Shown: positions 23,993-30,477 of the stretch, one piece after another
How the letters are laid out: each line of letters opens with the position of its first letter
Numbering within the stretch: the first letter of the stretch is position 1
DNA from: Chloroflexota bacterium
GTDB taxonomy: Bacteria; Chloroflexota; Limnocylindria; Limnocylindrales; CSP1-4
Reading direction: 5' to 3'
Assembly: GCA_003152995.1 (NCBI GenBank)
Contig: PMBR01000088.1
Span: 10,390 to 48,050, forward strand
Length of the DNA stretch: 37,661 bases
Program-made: the position numbers and the translations under genes
The notes under the pieces: model-generated
What the model was told of the DNA's origin: nothing
The model's input: the letters and a program-made list of their open reading frames with translations, nothing else
Database searches by the model: none

Positions 23993-25012
23993 ATGCCGTT
24001 CCTCGCGACGACCTGGTTCGTGCTCCTGGGCGTGCTGTTCACCGGCTACGCCTTGCTCGACGGCTTCGATCTGGGTGCCGGTGTCGTCCACCTGTTCGTG
24101 GCCCGGACGGACCTCGAGCGGCGCCAGGTCCTCAACTCCATCGGCCCGGTCTGGGACGGCAACGAAGTCTGGCTGATCACCGCCGGCGGGGCGCTCTTCG
24201 CCGCCTTCCCGATCGTCTACGCGACGGTATTCTCCGGTTTTTACCTGGCGATGATGCTCGTCCTCGCGTCCTTGATCCTGCGCGCGATCTCGATCGAGTA
24301 TCGCGGCAAGGAGACGGCGAAGTGGTGGCGGGCCGGCTGGGACCTCGGCTTCTCCGTTGGATCGGGCCTGGTGGCGCTGCTTCTCGGTGTAGCGCTCGGC
24401 AACCTGCTCAACGGCGTCGCCCTCGACGCAGGCGGCGTGTATCGGGGCGGCCTGATCGGCCTTCTGAACCCGTTCTCTCTGGTCGTGGGCGTCCTGACCC
24501 TCGCACTTGCGGCGCAGCAGGGCTCGGCCTGGCTCGTCCTCAAGACGGAGGGCGATCTCAACGCGCGGGCACACCGGGCCCAGATCGCGGCCCAAGTCGT
24601 GGTCGTGATCGCCTGGCTCGGGGCCACGGTCCTGGCCTTCGCCGGCAACCTGCCGGCGGTCGGCAACTTCAAGACGAACATAGCCGCCTGGATCGGTCCG
24701 GTGCTGGTTGTGAACGCGATCGTCTTCGGGCTCCGGGCGACTGTGATGGGCCAGCAGTTCCGTGCGTTCGTCTGCTCGAGCCTCACGATCGCAGCCCTGG
24801 CGATCACCGCGGGCGCGGCGCTCTACCCGAACCTCGTTCCTGCCGCCGTCGACTCTCGAAGCCTGACGATCGCCAATGCCCATTCCTCGGACCTGACGCT
24901 GCAGGTCATGCTGGTCGTGGCGCTGTTCGGAATGCCGGTCGTCATCGGCTACACCTCGTACATCTACTGGAAGTTCAAGGGCAAGGTCCGGCTGGACGAA
25001 GCCAGCTACTAG
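23993..25012 (+). CDS. cydB: Cytochrome bd ubiquinol oxidase subunit II
   Basis: The 339-residue partner subunit of CydA, with 8-9 hydrophobic helices. Typical segments: YALLDGFDLGAGVVHLF near residue 20 and VWDGNEVWLITAGGALFAAFP near residue 55, both nearly invariant in CydB, plus FRAFVCSSLTIAALAITAGA in the second half. ATG at 23993 is one base after the cydA stop, with a GGGAGGG site overlapping the cydA end, so the two are co-translated. No cydX/cydH-like small subunit is seen after it, and cydDC assembly genes are not in the window. Length is normal. Confidence 0.96.
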   Translation: MPFLATTWFVLLGVLFTGYALLDGFDLGAGVVHLFVARTDLERRQVLNSIGPVWDGNEVWLITAGGALFAAFPIVYATVFSGFYLAMMLVLASLILRAISIEYRGKETAKWWRAGWDLGFSVGSGLVALLLGVALGNLLNGVALDAGGVYRGGLIGLLNPFSLVVGVLTLALAAQQGSAWLVLKTEGDLNARAHRAQIAAQVVVVIAWLGATVLAFAGNLPAVGNFKTNIAAWIGPVLVVNAIVFGLRATVMGQQFRAFVCSSLTIAALAITAGAALYPNLVPAAVDSRSLTIANAHSSDLTLQVMLVVALFGMPVVIGYTSYIYWKFKGKVRLDEASY

Positions 25013-25013
25013 G

Positions 25014-25044
25014 GCGATTGCCAGCGAGCGGCTGCGGCAATCGC
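25014..25044. terminator. Hairpin immediately after cydB, no T-run
   Basis: GCGATTGCC (25014-25022) and GGCAATCGC (25036-25044) make a perfect 9-bp stem starting 2 bases after the cydB stop, with a 13-base loop. It may stabilise or end the cydAB mRNA, but there is no poly-T tract, so a standard intrinsic terminator is not shown. Confidence 0.5.
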
Positions 25045-25052
25045 GCCGCTGC

Positions 25053-25290
25053 GGTGCGCCGAGAAAGTGGCGCGCCGAGGGTGACTTCGCGCCAGTGGCG
25101 CCGCGGCAGTGGCGCCGAGAAGGTAGCGCCGCGGCAGCGGCGTCGAGAAGGTGGCGCCGTGGCAGTGGCGCCGAGAAGGTGGCGAGCCAAGGGTGTCTTC
25201 GCGGCGGTAGCGCCGAGAAGGTGGCGCGCCGCTGGTGGCGCCGTGGCAGCGGCGCCGAGAATGTAGCGCCGCGGCGGTAGCGCCGAGCGC
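25053..25290. repeat. Seventeen-unit, 14-bp tandem array
   Basis: Seventeen consecutive 14-base units fill the region with no insertions or deletions. The typical units are GTGGCGCCGAGAAG and GTAGCGCCGCGGCA. Most carry the self-complementary GGCGCC or a variant, and many form 28-bp higher-order pairs. Two 28-bp stretches (25067-25094 and 25179-25206) form a diverged subfamily ending in GTGACTTCG/GTGTCTTCG. The 14-bp period is not a multiple of three, so it is not coding. Confidence 0.9.
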
Positions 25291-25687
25291 GGCCGTTTCC
25301 GTGATGCCCGCCGAGCGTCGTGAGCGGCATGGCAACAGGGAGCCGCGGCGTTTCAGCGACACTATCTCGCGCGATTTCGGTGGCACCGAAAGGAATCGGG
25401 CTGTCTAGCAGGCTCGGAAGCCGGGCCCCCCTTCCGGCCGTGGATTCGAGGTGGGATATGGGTCGCAGGGTGGGTTCGGGTGCCTCCAGGGCCGATTCGG
25501 CCTCCATCAAGGCGTGCCCGGGGCTGATTGGCGGGCCACCGGCCCGAGAAGATGCAAATCGGGGCGTTGAGTTTCGGTGTGGCCGAAACGTTGCACGATC
25601 CGCGTGCCGAATGGCGCGGCCCAGGCGGCGAACGACGCCTTCTCGGCGGTGATTGGCTTGGCCAGGATGCCGCCACTCTCCCGCGGG
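25291..25687. other. Intergenic region with two 17-base palindromes
   Basis: Between the 14-bp array and the lysA stop I see no gene; the crossing frames look like shadows. Two similar palindromes lie here: TTTCGGTGGCACCGAAA (25375-25391) and TTTCGGTGTGGCCGAAA (25572-25588), identical at 14 of 17 positions and 197 bp apart. They could be operators or small hairpins. Confidence 0.5.
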
Positions 25688-27151
25688 TTACCAGCGCGGG
25701 GCGATCTGGCGGTCCAGTAGCTCGCTCGGCCAGATGCGCGGGCGGATCTGGCAGGCGTGGCCGTCGCGGACGGCGACTTCAGCGGCGGTGGGGTGGGACA
25801 GGAAGAACGGCATCGACTCGGTGAAGCCGTAGGCGCCCGCGTCCAGCACGGCGATGAGATCGCCGACCTGCGGCCGCGGCAACTCGGCCCGCAACGTGAA
25901 GACGTCGATGCCGGTGCAGAGCGGACCCGCGACCAAGGTCGGAACTCGGTCGCGCGAGTCCGCGTCCGGCGCGAGGACCGCCAGGCGCTGCTCCTGCCGC
26001 ACGAGCGCGGTCCGGACCAGGTGGTTGATGCCGCCGTCGAGGATCGCGACCGGCGCCGCGTCGGTGCCCTTGACGTCCACGACCCGGGCCACGTACGCGC
26101 CCGCGGGACCAACCAGGAACCGGCCCGGTTCGAGGAGCACTTCCATCTCGCGCAGGGCGGGATCCCGGTCCCAGCGAGCGCGCAACTTCTGCAGCCGAGC
26201 GCCCAGCAGAGCCAGGTCCAGGGGCGGCTCGCCGCCGGCGTAGGGGATCCCCAGGCCGCCGCCAGCGTCGACGAGACGGAGTGGAACGCCCGCCTCCGCG
26301 GCCACCCCCTTGCCAATCGCCACGAGCTCCGCAATGTGATCCGCGATCCGGTTCGCGTCGAGCACGTTGGACGCGCCGAAGGCATGGACGCCCAGCAGCT
26401 CCAGGTTCGGCGATCTGACCACGGCCGAAGCCGCTTCCTTGAGCACCGGCAGCGGCATGCCGAACTTGCCTTCGGCGCCGCCGATGAGGCGGACGCCCTC
26501 GAACTTTGCGTCGTCGGCGACGGCGAGGCGCAGCAGAATCGGCTGGCGGCGACGCAGCCTTGCGGAGATGGCGTCGAGGCGGTGCAGCTCCCCGACCGAC
26601 TCCACCGTCACGGCCCCGATCCCGGCGGTGACTGCGGCAGCCAGCTCCTCGTCGCGCTTTCCGGGACCCGTCATCGCGATCGTGACTGGGGCGAAGCCGG
26701 CTCGCAGCACCGCCTCGAGCTCTCCGCCGGAGGCGATGTCCGCGCCGATGCAGCAGCCGGCGACGTGGGCCAAAACGCCCAGCGCGGGATTGCTCTTGAC
26801 GGCGAACGCCAGCCGGAAGCCGAAAGGCAGGACGGCGCCCAGGGCGTCGATGCGGCGACCGACCAGCTCCAGGTCGTAGACGTAGAATGGCGTGCCGAAA
26901 TCGGTCGCCAGCGCGTTCGGCACTACGCCGGCCAGCCGGCCGTTTCGAAGCAGGCCGTCGATCGAGGGCGCTGCCGGTTCGACCGCGGGCTCGACCGCCG
27001 TTTCGACCGCAGGCTCGACCGCCCGGGCTGCCGCCGGTTCGACCGCAGGCTCGACCGCCCGGGCTGCCGCCGGTTCGACCGCCGTTTCGACCGCCCGGGC
27101 TGCCGCCGGTTCGACCGGCTGGCCTTCGATGGCTGCCTCATTCGAAGTCAT
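25688..27151 (-). CDS. lysA: Diaminopimelate decarboxylase-type PLP enzyme
   Basis: A 487-residue fold-type III PLP decarboxylase, expected to convert meso-diaminopimelate to lysine as the last pathway step. Motifs: FAVKSNP with PLP-binding Lys119, IASGGELEAVL, DAGGGLGIPY, LLEPGRFLVGPAGAY, LDGGINHLVRTAL and LDAGAYGFTESMPFFLSHPT. The Cys motif reads GPLCTGIDVF; canonical LysA has CESxD, while some siderophore- and butirosin-type decarboxylases have CTxxD, so the exact substrate is less certain than the family. Residues ~11-62 are an unusual AVEPA-repeat extension absent from normal LysA. ATG at 27151 overlaps the dapD stop (ATGA). Being last in a dap operon supports a lysine role. Confidence 0.8.
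   Translation of the reverse strand: MTSNEAAIEGQPVEPAAARAVETAVEPAAARAVEPAVEPAAARAVEPAVETAVEPAVEPAAPSIDGLLRNGRLAGVVPNALATDFGTPFYVYDLELVGRRIDALGAVLPFGFRLAFAVKSNPALGVLAHVAGCCIGADIASGGELEAVLRAGFAPVTIAMTGPGKRDEELAAAVTAGIGAVTVESVGELHRLDAISARLRRRQPILLRLAVADDAKFEGVRLIGGAEGKFGMPLPVLKEAASAVVRSPNLELLGVHAFGASNVLDANRIADHIAELVAIGKGVAAEAGVPLRLVDAGGGLGIPYAGGEPPLDLALLGARLQKLRARWDRDPALREMEVLLEPGRFLVGPAGAYVARVVDVKGTDAAPVAILDGGINHLVRTALVRQEQRLAVLAPDADSRDRVPTLVAGPLCTGIDVFTLRAELPRPQVGDLIAVLDAGAYGFTESMPFFLSHPTAAEVAVRDGHACQIRPRIWPSELLDRQIAPRW
26975..27117. repeat. In-frame tandem repeats encoding the lysA N-terminal extension
   Basis: Repeats built from GGTTCGACCGC and GGCTCGACCGCC, with a 36-base higher unit occurring about three times. 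They encode the AVEPAAAR-type tail at the start of LysA. The GTTCRACCGC core is shared with the linker repeats of ykoD (8591-8662). Confidence 0.85.
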
Positions 27152-27957
27152 CGCAGCGCCTCCTCGAGTGCGACGCGCGCGTCGGTCCGATCGTCGCGGT
27201 ATTTGACTATGACCGTGGCCGAGAGCCCGATGCCGTTGGCTTGCGCGAACTCGCCGCGGGCCTGCCGTACGCCGGGCGCCACGACCGCGCCGGCGGGGAC
27301 GACAAGCGGCTCCTCCAGTGTCCCGACCAGGATGCGGTCGTGGACCAGGTCGTAGAGGCGACTCGTGCCGGTCAGGATGACGCCGGCGGCGATGACGGCT
27401 CCGCGTTTCACGAGCACGCCATCGAGCAGCGCCGACTGGGCGCCGACGAAGACCTCGTCCTCGACGATGACCGGCCGGCGGCCCGCCGGCTCCAGCACGC
27501 CGCCGATCTGGACCGCGGCCGAGAGATGGACGCGCGACCCGATCTGGGCGCACGAGCCGACCAGGACGTGCGAGTCGACCATCGTTCCTTCGCCGACCCA
27601 CGCGCCGACATTGATGTACGAGGGCGGCATGATCGTCACGCCGGGCGCGAGATACACGCCACCCCGGACCGTGGTTCCGCCGGGGACGACCCGCCACGGC
27701 TTGCCGGCCGCCAGCGCGGCTTGGGCCTCCACCGAGTCGAGCAGATCCTTCACCGGCAGCCCGACGCGGTCGCGGAACTGAAACGCGCCGTCGAGGTTCC
27801 ACGTCCGGGTCTCGCGGTCGGCGAAGAGCCCGAGAATCGCCGACTGGACGGCCGAATCGACGCGCCAGCCGCCCGGAGCATCCGGATCGGGGTGTGCGGC
27901 GCGGATTCGGCCGGAGTCGAGGTCGGCGAGGATGTCGGCTGGGGTCTTGTCGTTCAC
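27148..27957 (-). CDS. dapD: Tetrahydrodipicolinate N-succinyltransferase
   Basis: A 269-residue left-handed beta-helix acyltransferase that succinylates tetrahydrodipicolinate with succinyl-CoA in the succinylase branch of lysine/DAP synthesis. The hexapeptide repeats are visible from residue ~95 (VRGGVYLAPGVTIMPPSYIN, VGAWVGEGTMVDSHVLVGSC), followed by the DapD-typical AAVQIGGVLEPAGRRPVIVE and GVILTGTSRLYDL. GTG at 27957 is the only start in frame near the domain; no strong ribosome-binding site is seen and the gap after dapA is 43 bases, so reinitiation is possible. The succinyl route also needs DapC and DapE, which are not in this window. Confidence 0.93.
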   Translation of the reverse strand: MNDKTPADILADLDSGRIRAAHPDPDAPGGWRVDSAVQSAILGLFADRETRTWNLDGAFQFRDRVGLPVKDLLDSVEAQAALAAGKPWRVVPGGTTVRGGVYLAPGVTIMPPSYINVGAWVGEGTMVDSHVLVGSCAQIGSRVHLSAAVQIGGVLEPAGRRPVIVEDEVFVGAQSALLDGVLVKRGAVIAAGVILTGTSRLYDLVHDRILVGTLEEPLVVPAGAVVAPGVRQARGEFAQANGIGLSATVIVKYRDDRTDARVALEEALR

Positions 27958-28000
27958 GGCGTCATCATCGTGCGGAACGACCGGCCCGTCTCTGTCGAGT

Positions 28001-29059
28001 TCACGCGTGGGCCGTCGCTGTGGCCTGGACGATGGCCCGGGTCCGCGCCGAACTCCTCGTCATGGACCGGGCCGCGGATCGCCGCCCGCCGCCGCCCGCC
28101 GCGTCGGCCGATCCCTCGTCGGCCGATCCCTCGTCGGCCGTCCCGTCGAGCTCCATCGCGCCGGTCGCCTCGAGGACCAGGCGCAACCGGGCCCGATACG
28201 ACTCCTCGAGCGGCAGGAGCGGCAGCCGGACCATGTCGGACGACAGGCCCATCAGCGAGAGCGCGGCCTTTACCGGGACCGGGTTCGGCCCGCCGACGAA
28301 GTTGGCTTTCATGAGCGGCAGCCATCGCTCGTGGATCCGGCGCGCGGTATCCCAGTCGGCCGCGAATGCGGCGTCGCACATCTCGGCCATCTGGCCGGGG
28401 ATCTCGTTTGAGCAGGTGCAGATGACGCCGTCGCCGCCCATGGCCAGCATCGGCATGGTCCAGGCGTCGTCGCCGGCGAGAACCGAGAAGTCGGCCGGTC
28501 GCTCGCTCAGGATGGTCGCGATCTGATCCATGTTGGCCGAGGCCTCCTTGACGGCCACGATCCGCGGATGCTCGGCCAGTCGCAGGAGCGTGGCGGCCTC
28601 GACGTTGACCCCGGTTCGGCCGGGCACGTTGTAGACGATGATCGGCAGATCGCCTTCCTCGGCGACCGCACGGAAGTGCGCCTCCAGCATCCGCTGGTCG
28701 GGCTTGTTGTAGTACGGGGCGACGACGAGGGCGGCGTCGACGCCCATTGCGGCCGCGCGGCGGGTCGATCGGATCGCGGTCGCGGTGCTGTTGGAGCCGG
28801 TCCCGGCGATGACCCGGAGGCGGTCGCGGCTCGGGCGCTCGGCGGCGACTTCGAGCGTGGTCGCGATCACCCACTCGTCTTCTTCATGGCTGAGTGTCGG
28901 CGTCTCGCCGGTCGTTCCGCAGGCCACCAGGCCGTGGATGGCGGAATCGATCTGGCGGCGGACCAGGGCCCGGAAGGTCTCCTCGTCGATCGAGCCGTCG
29001 GCTCGGAATGGCGTGACGAGGGCCGTGAAGGCCCCCCTGAGCATGCGGCCGGCTGGCAT
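28001..29059 (-). CDS. dapA: 4-hydroxy-tetrahydrodipicolinate synthase
   Basis: A 352-residue aldolase that condenses pyruvate and aspartate semialdehyde, the first committed lysine step. Conserved parts: ACGTTGETPTLSHEED (residues 46-61), Tyr143 in YNVPGRTGVN, and Schiff-base Lys171 in VAVKEASANMDQ. ATG at 29059 has AAGGAG 7 bases upstream; the upstream open frame is off-family. The usual length is ~295 residues; this one has an extra ~50-residue disordered, Ala/Ser/Arg-rich tail with repeated DEGSA encoded by 15-bp repeats. Enzymes of this fold in the NAL superfamily can act on other substrates, but the dapB-dapA-dapD-lysA order makes DapA the best call. Confidence 0.93.
   Translation of the reverse strand: MPAGRMLRGAFTALVTPFRADGSIDEETFRALVRRQIDSAIHGLVACGTTGETPTLSHEEDEWVIATTLEVAAERPSRDRLRVIAGTGSNSTATAIRSTRRAAAMGVDAALVVAPYYNKPDQRMLEAHFRAVAEEGDLPIIVYNVPGRTGVNVEAATLLRLAEHPRIVAVKEASANMDQIATILSERPADFSVLAGDDAWTMPMLAMGGDGVICTCSNEIPGQMAEMCDAAFAADWDTARRIHERWLPLMKANFVGGPNPVPVKAALSLMGLSSDMVRLPLLPLEESYRARLRLVLEATGAMELDGTADEGSADEGSADAAGGGGRRSAARSMTRSSARTRAIVQATATAHA
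28103..28140. repeat. Short tandem repeats in the dapA tail
   Basis: A 15-base unit GTCGGCCGATCCCTC occurs twice, with a partial third copy, encoding DEGSADEGSAD in the C-terminal tail of DapA. Confidence 0.85.
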
Positions 29060-29115
29060 CGGTGTCTCCTTGGTTGCGCCTTCGGCGCGATTGGCTGGGC
29101 TGGGTTGGGGCGGTG

Positions 29116-29919
29116 TCAGGAAGCTGAGGCCGAAGCTCCGACGGCTCCGGCCGGCCGCTTGCCGACGGCCTCGATCATCGAGTCGATGACTTCGTCGAAT
29201 GGGTGGAAGCCGGGGGCTCTGGGCCCGGCCAGGAGCCACTCGGCGGCGGTGACGGCGCCGGCTGCGTAGGCCGACCGATCTCGCGCGGTCAAGCGCATCT
29301 CCAGGCTCTCACCGGGAGCGTCGAAGCCGACGAGGTGCATGCCCGGGGCCGCCCCGGCTCGAATGACGGCCACGTCCAGCTCCTCCGGCGCGGGGGCGCC
29401 GTGGGCCATGGGCTGGGCGACACGCGTCTTGCGAGGGTGGGCGGCGATGAGGCGCCGCGACAGCTCGATGGCGGTCCCGGACGGCCGGTCGGCCTTGGTG
29501 CGGCGGTGCCACTCCACGAGATAAGGGTCGTACTCGGCGAACGGGCCGAAGAGACGGGCCGCATCCTCCACGAGACGGGCGAAGAGCATGACGCCCAGGC
29601 TGAAGCTGGCCGATGCCACCGCGGTCGCCGCGCAATCGATGAGCAGTTCGTCGACTTCCCGGCGGTCGTTCGCCCAGTTCGTCGTACCGATGACGAAGCT
29701 TCGGACTCCGCCTGCCAGGGCGGCGCGGACGTTCGGCAGGACGGCGTCGCCCTGGCTGAATTCGAAGAGGATCTCGGCGCCCAGGAACCGGCCGGGTTCG
29801 TGGCCGGCGACCGGGTCGGCGGGCATCCCGAGGATTGCCGCAGGCGGTATGCCGCGGCCGGCGAGCGCGGCTGCGACCGCCCGGCCCATTCCGCCATCCC
29901 CGGCGACGATGCTCAACAT
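29116..29919 (-). CDS. dapB: 4-hydroxy-tetrahydrodipicolinate reductase
   Basis: A 267-residue NAD(P)H-dependent reductase, the second step of the DAP pathway. Motifs: GDGGMGRAVAAAL (residues 7-19, nucleotide binding), FEFSQGDAV, GTTNW, SASFSLGVMLF, and EWHRRTKADRPSGTA with the catalytic His138/Lys142 region. The canonical E-x-H-H is E-W-H-R here. ATG at 29919 has GGAGG about 8 bases upstream. It is the first structural gene of the lysine operon, following a leader peptide and terminator. The C-terminal ~15 residues are an Ala/Ser-rich variable tail. A 56-base gap precedes dapA. Confidence 0.93.
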   Translation of the reverse strand: MLSIVAGDGGMGRAVAAALAGRGIPPAAILGMPADPVAGHEPGRFLGAEILFEFSQGDAVLPNVRAALAGGVRSFVIGTTNWANDRREVDELLIDCAATAVASASFSLGVMLFARLVEDAARLFGPFAEYDPYLVEWHRRTKADRPSGTAIELSRRLIAAHPRKTRVAQPMAHGAPAPEELDVAVIRAGAAPGMHLVGFDAPGESLEMRLTARDRSAYAAGAVTAAEWLLAGPRAPGFHPFDEVIDSMIEAVGKRPAGAVGASASAS

Positions 29920-29949
29920 TCCGTGACCTCCGTGTGGATCCCCTCGGAC

Positions 29950-29988
29950 AAACAGAAAGGCCGCGCCACCTGCCCCGGTGTCGCGGCC
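29950..29988 (-). terminator. Attenuator terminator in the dapB leader
   Basis: On the minus strand GGCCGCG-A-CACC (29988-29977) pairs with GGTG-G-CGCGGCC (29970-29959), a ~11-bp stem with one mismatch and a GGGGCA loop. It is followed at once by TTTCTGTTT. It lies about 40 bases upstream of dapB and downstream of the lysine-rich leader peptide, so it would stop transcription before the operon unless disrupted. Confidence 0.75.
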
Positions 29989-29991
29989 CCT

Positions 29992-30058
29992 GGAGCCTTG
30001 CCCCGGCTCCGCGGTTCTGTGCGAACGCCGCCGAGCTAGGGCCGAGCCTCGCGGCGGG
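29992..30058 (-). promoter_or_regulatory. Additional leader hairpins upstream of the dapB terminator
   Basis: Two further stems are seen on the minus strand. One pairs codons 17-19 of the leader peptide (CGCCGCGAG) with CTCGGCGGCG just after its stop codon, spanning about 30026-30055. The other is GGAGCC-GGGGCAA-GGCTCC (30010-29992). The loop of the second repeats the GGGGCA of the terminator loop. The bases GCGGCCCC near 30055-30063 are fully complementary to GGGGCCGC in the terminator's 5' side. Confidence 0.6.
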
Positions 30059-30104
30059 GCCGCCAGAACTTGGCCTTGGGCTTGGCGAGCGTCAGAAGGA
30101 TCAT
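30036..30104 (-). CDS. Lysine-rich leader peptide of the dap operon
   Basis: A 22-codon open frame, ATG at 30104 and TAG at 30036-30038. It begins MILLTLAKPKAKFW and has three AAG lysine codons at positions 8, 10 and 12. Lysine is rare in this GC-rich genome, so three in five codons just upstream of a lysine biosynthesis operon is striking. The start is only ~3 bases after the predicted transcription start, so the peptide is probably translated from a leaderless mRNA; no Shine-Dalgarno is present. By analogy to trp/his/leu leaders it should sense charged tRNA-Lys. It is too short to expect homologs in protein databases; expression is inferred from the surrounding signals. Confidence 0.7.
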   Translation of the reverse strand: MILLTLAKPKAKFWRPRREARP

Positions 30105-30113
30105 TGCCGGCTG

Positions 30114-30142
30114 ATTATGCACTATCCGGTGGCCGGGCGCAA
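30114..30142 (-). promoter_or_regulatory. Promoter of the lysine operon
   Basis: On the minus strand TTGCGC (30142-30137), a 17-base spacer and CATAAT (30119-30114). Transcription would start near 30107, three bases before the leader peptide ATG. Confidence 0.65.
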
Positions 30143-30155
30143 CCGTTCCGCGACA

Positions 30156-30184
30156 TATGCAGGATGCATAGGCACCGTATGCAT
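30156..30184. promoter_or_regulatory. Candidate operator upstream of the lysine promoter
   Basis: Three half sites TATGCA (30156-30161), ATGCATA (30164-30170) and TATGCAT (30178-30184). The last two are a perfect 7-bp inverted repeat with a 7-base spacer. The AT-rich block is centred about 60-70 bases upstream of the predicted start, where an activator would sit. Confidence 0.5.
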
Positions 30185-30260
30185 CAGGGTATACAGTGCG
30201 GATATGGCGTGAGTGGCGGCGCGGAGCGGCGGAGTGGCGGCGCCGGGATCGGCCGCCCGG

Positions 30261-30405
30261 TTTCTGCAAGATGTGCGCCGAGAGGGCGCTATGCGCAAGA
30301 CAGGCGCCCGAGGTGCGGGATTTGGCGCCTGCCGTCGTGGCGGCGTCGGGCGCGCGCCGGTCGCGCGCCCTGAATAGCGCCCTGGGAATGGGAATCTTGC
30401 AGAAA
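30261..30405. mobile_element. Palindromic intergenic element, copy A (MITE/REP-like)
   Basis: Outer arms TTTCTGCAAGAT (30261-30272) and ATCTTGCAGAAA (30394-30405) are perfect complements. Inner arms AGGGCGCTAT (30283-30292) and ATAGCGCCCT (30374-30383) are also perfect. The arms are separated by 10 bases on the left and 10 on the right. A third inverted pair CAGGCGCC/GGCGCCTG (30301-30308, 30324-30331) lies within. No reading frame of note and no obvious target-site duplication. Confidence 0.6.
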
Positions 30406-30477
30406 TGACGCAGCGGCGACCACTTCGGCGGCGACCACTGCGGCGACGCACCACGACGGCGCCGGCGGGGTGCGGCC

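Noticed and set aside
25053-25290. CRISPR array
   Set aside because: Units are contiguous 14-mers with no unique spacers, and no cas genes are near.
29116-29919. Plus-strand 278-residue frame over dapB
   Set aside because: Shadow of dapB on the opposite strand; no family match.
29959-30104. T-box or lysine (L-box) riboswitch in the dapB leader
   Set aside because: GGTGGCGCGG only partly resembles a T-box core, and no Stem I, specifier loop or L-box consensus was found. A leader-peptide attenuator fits better.
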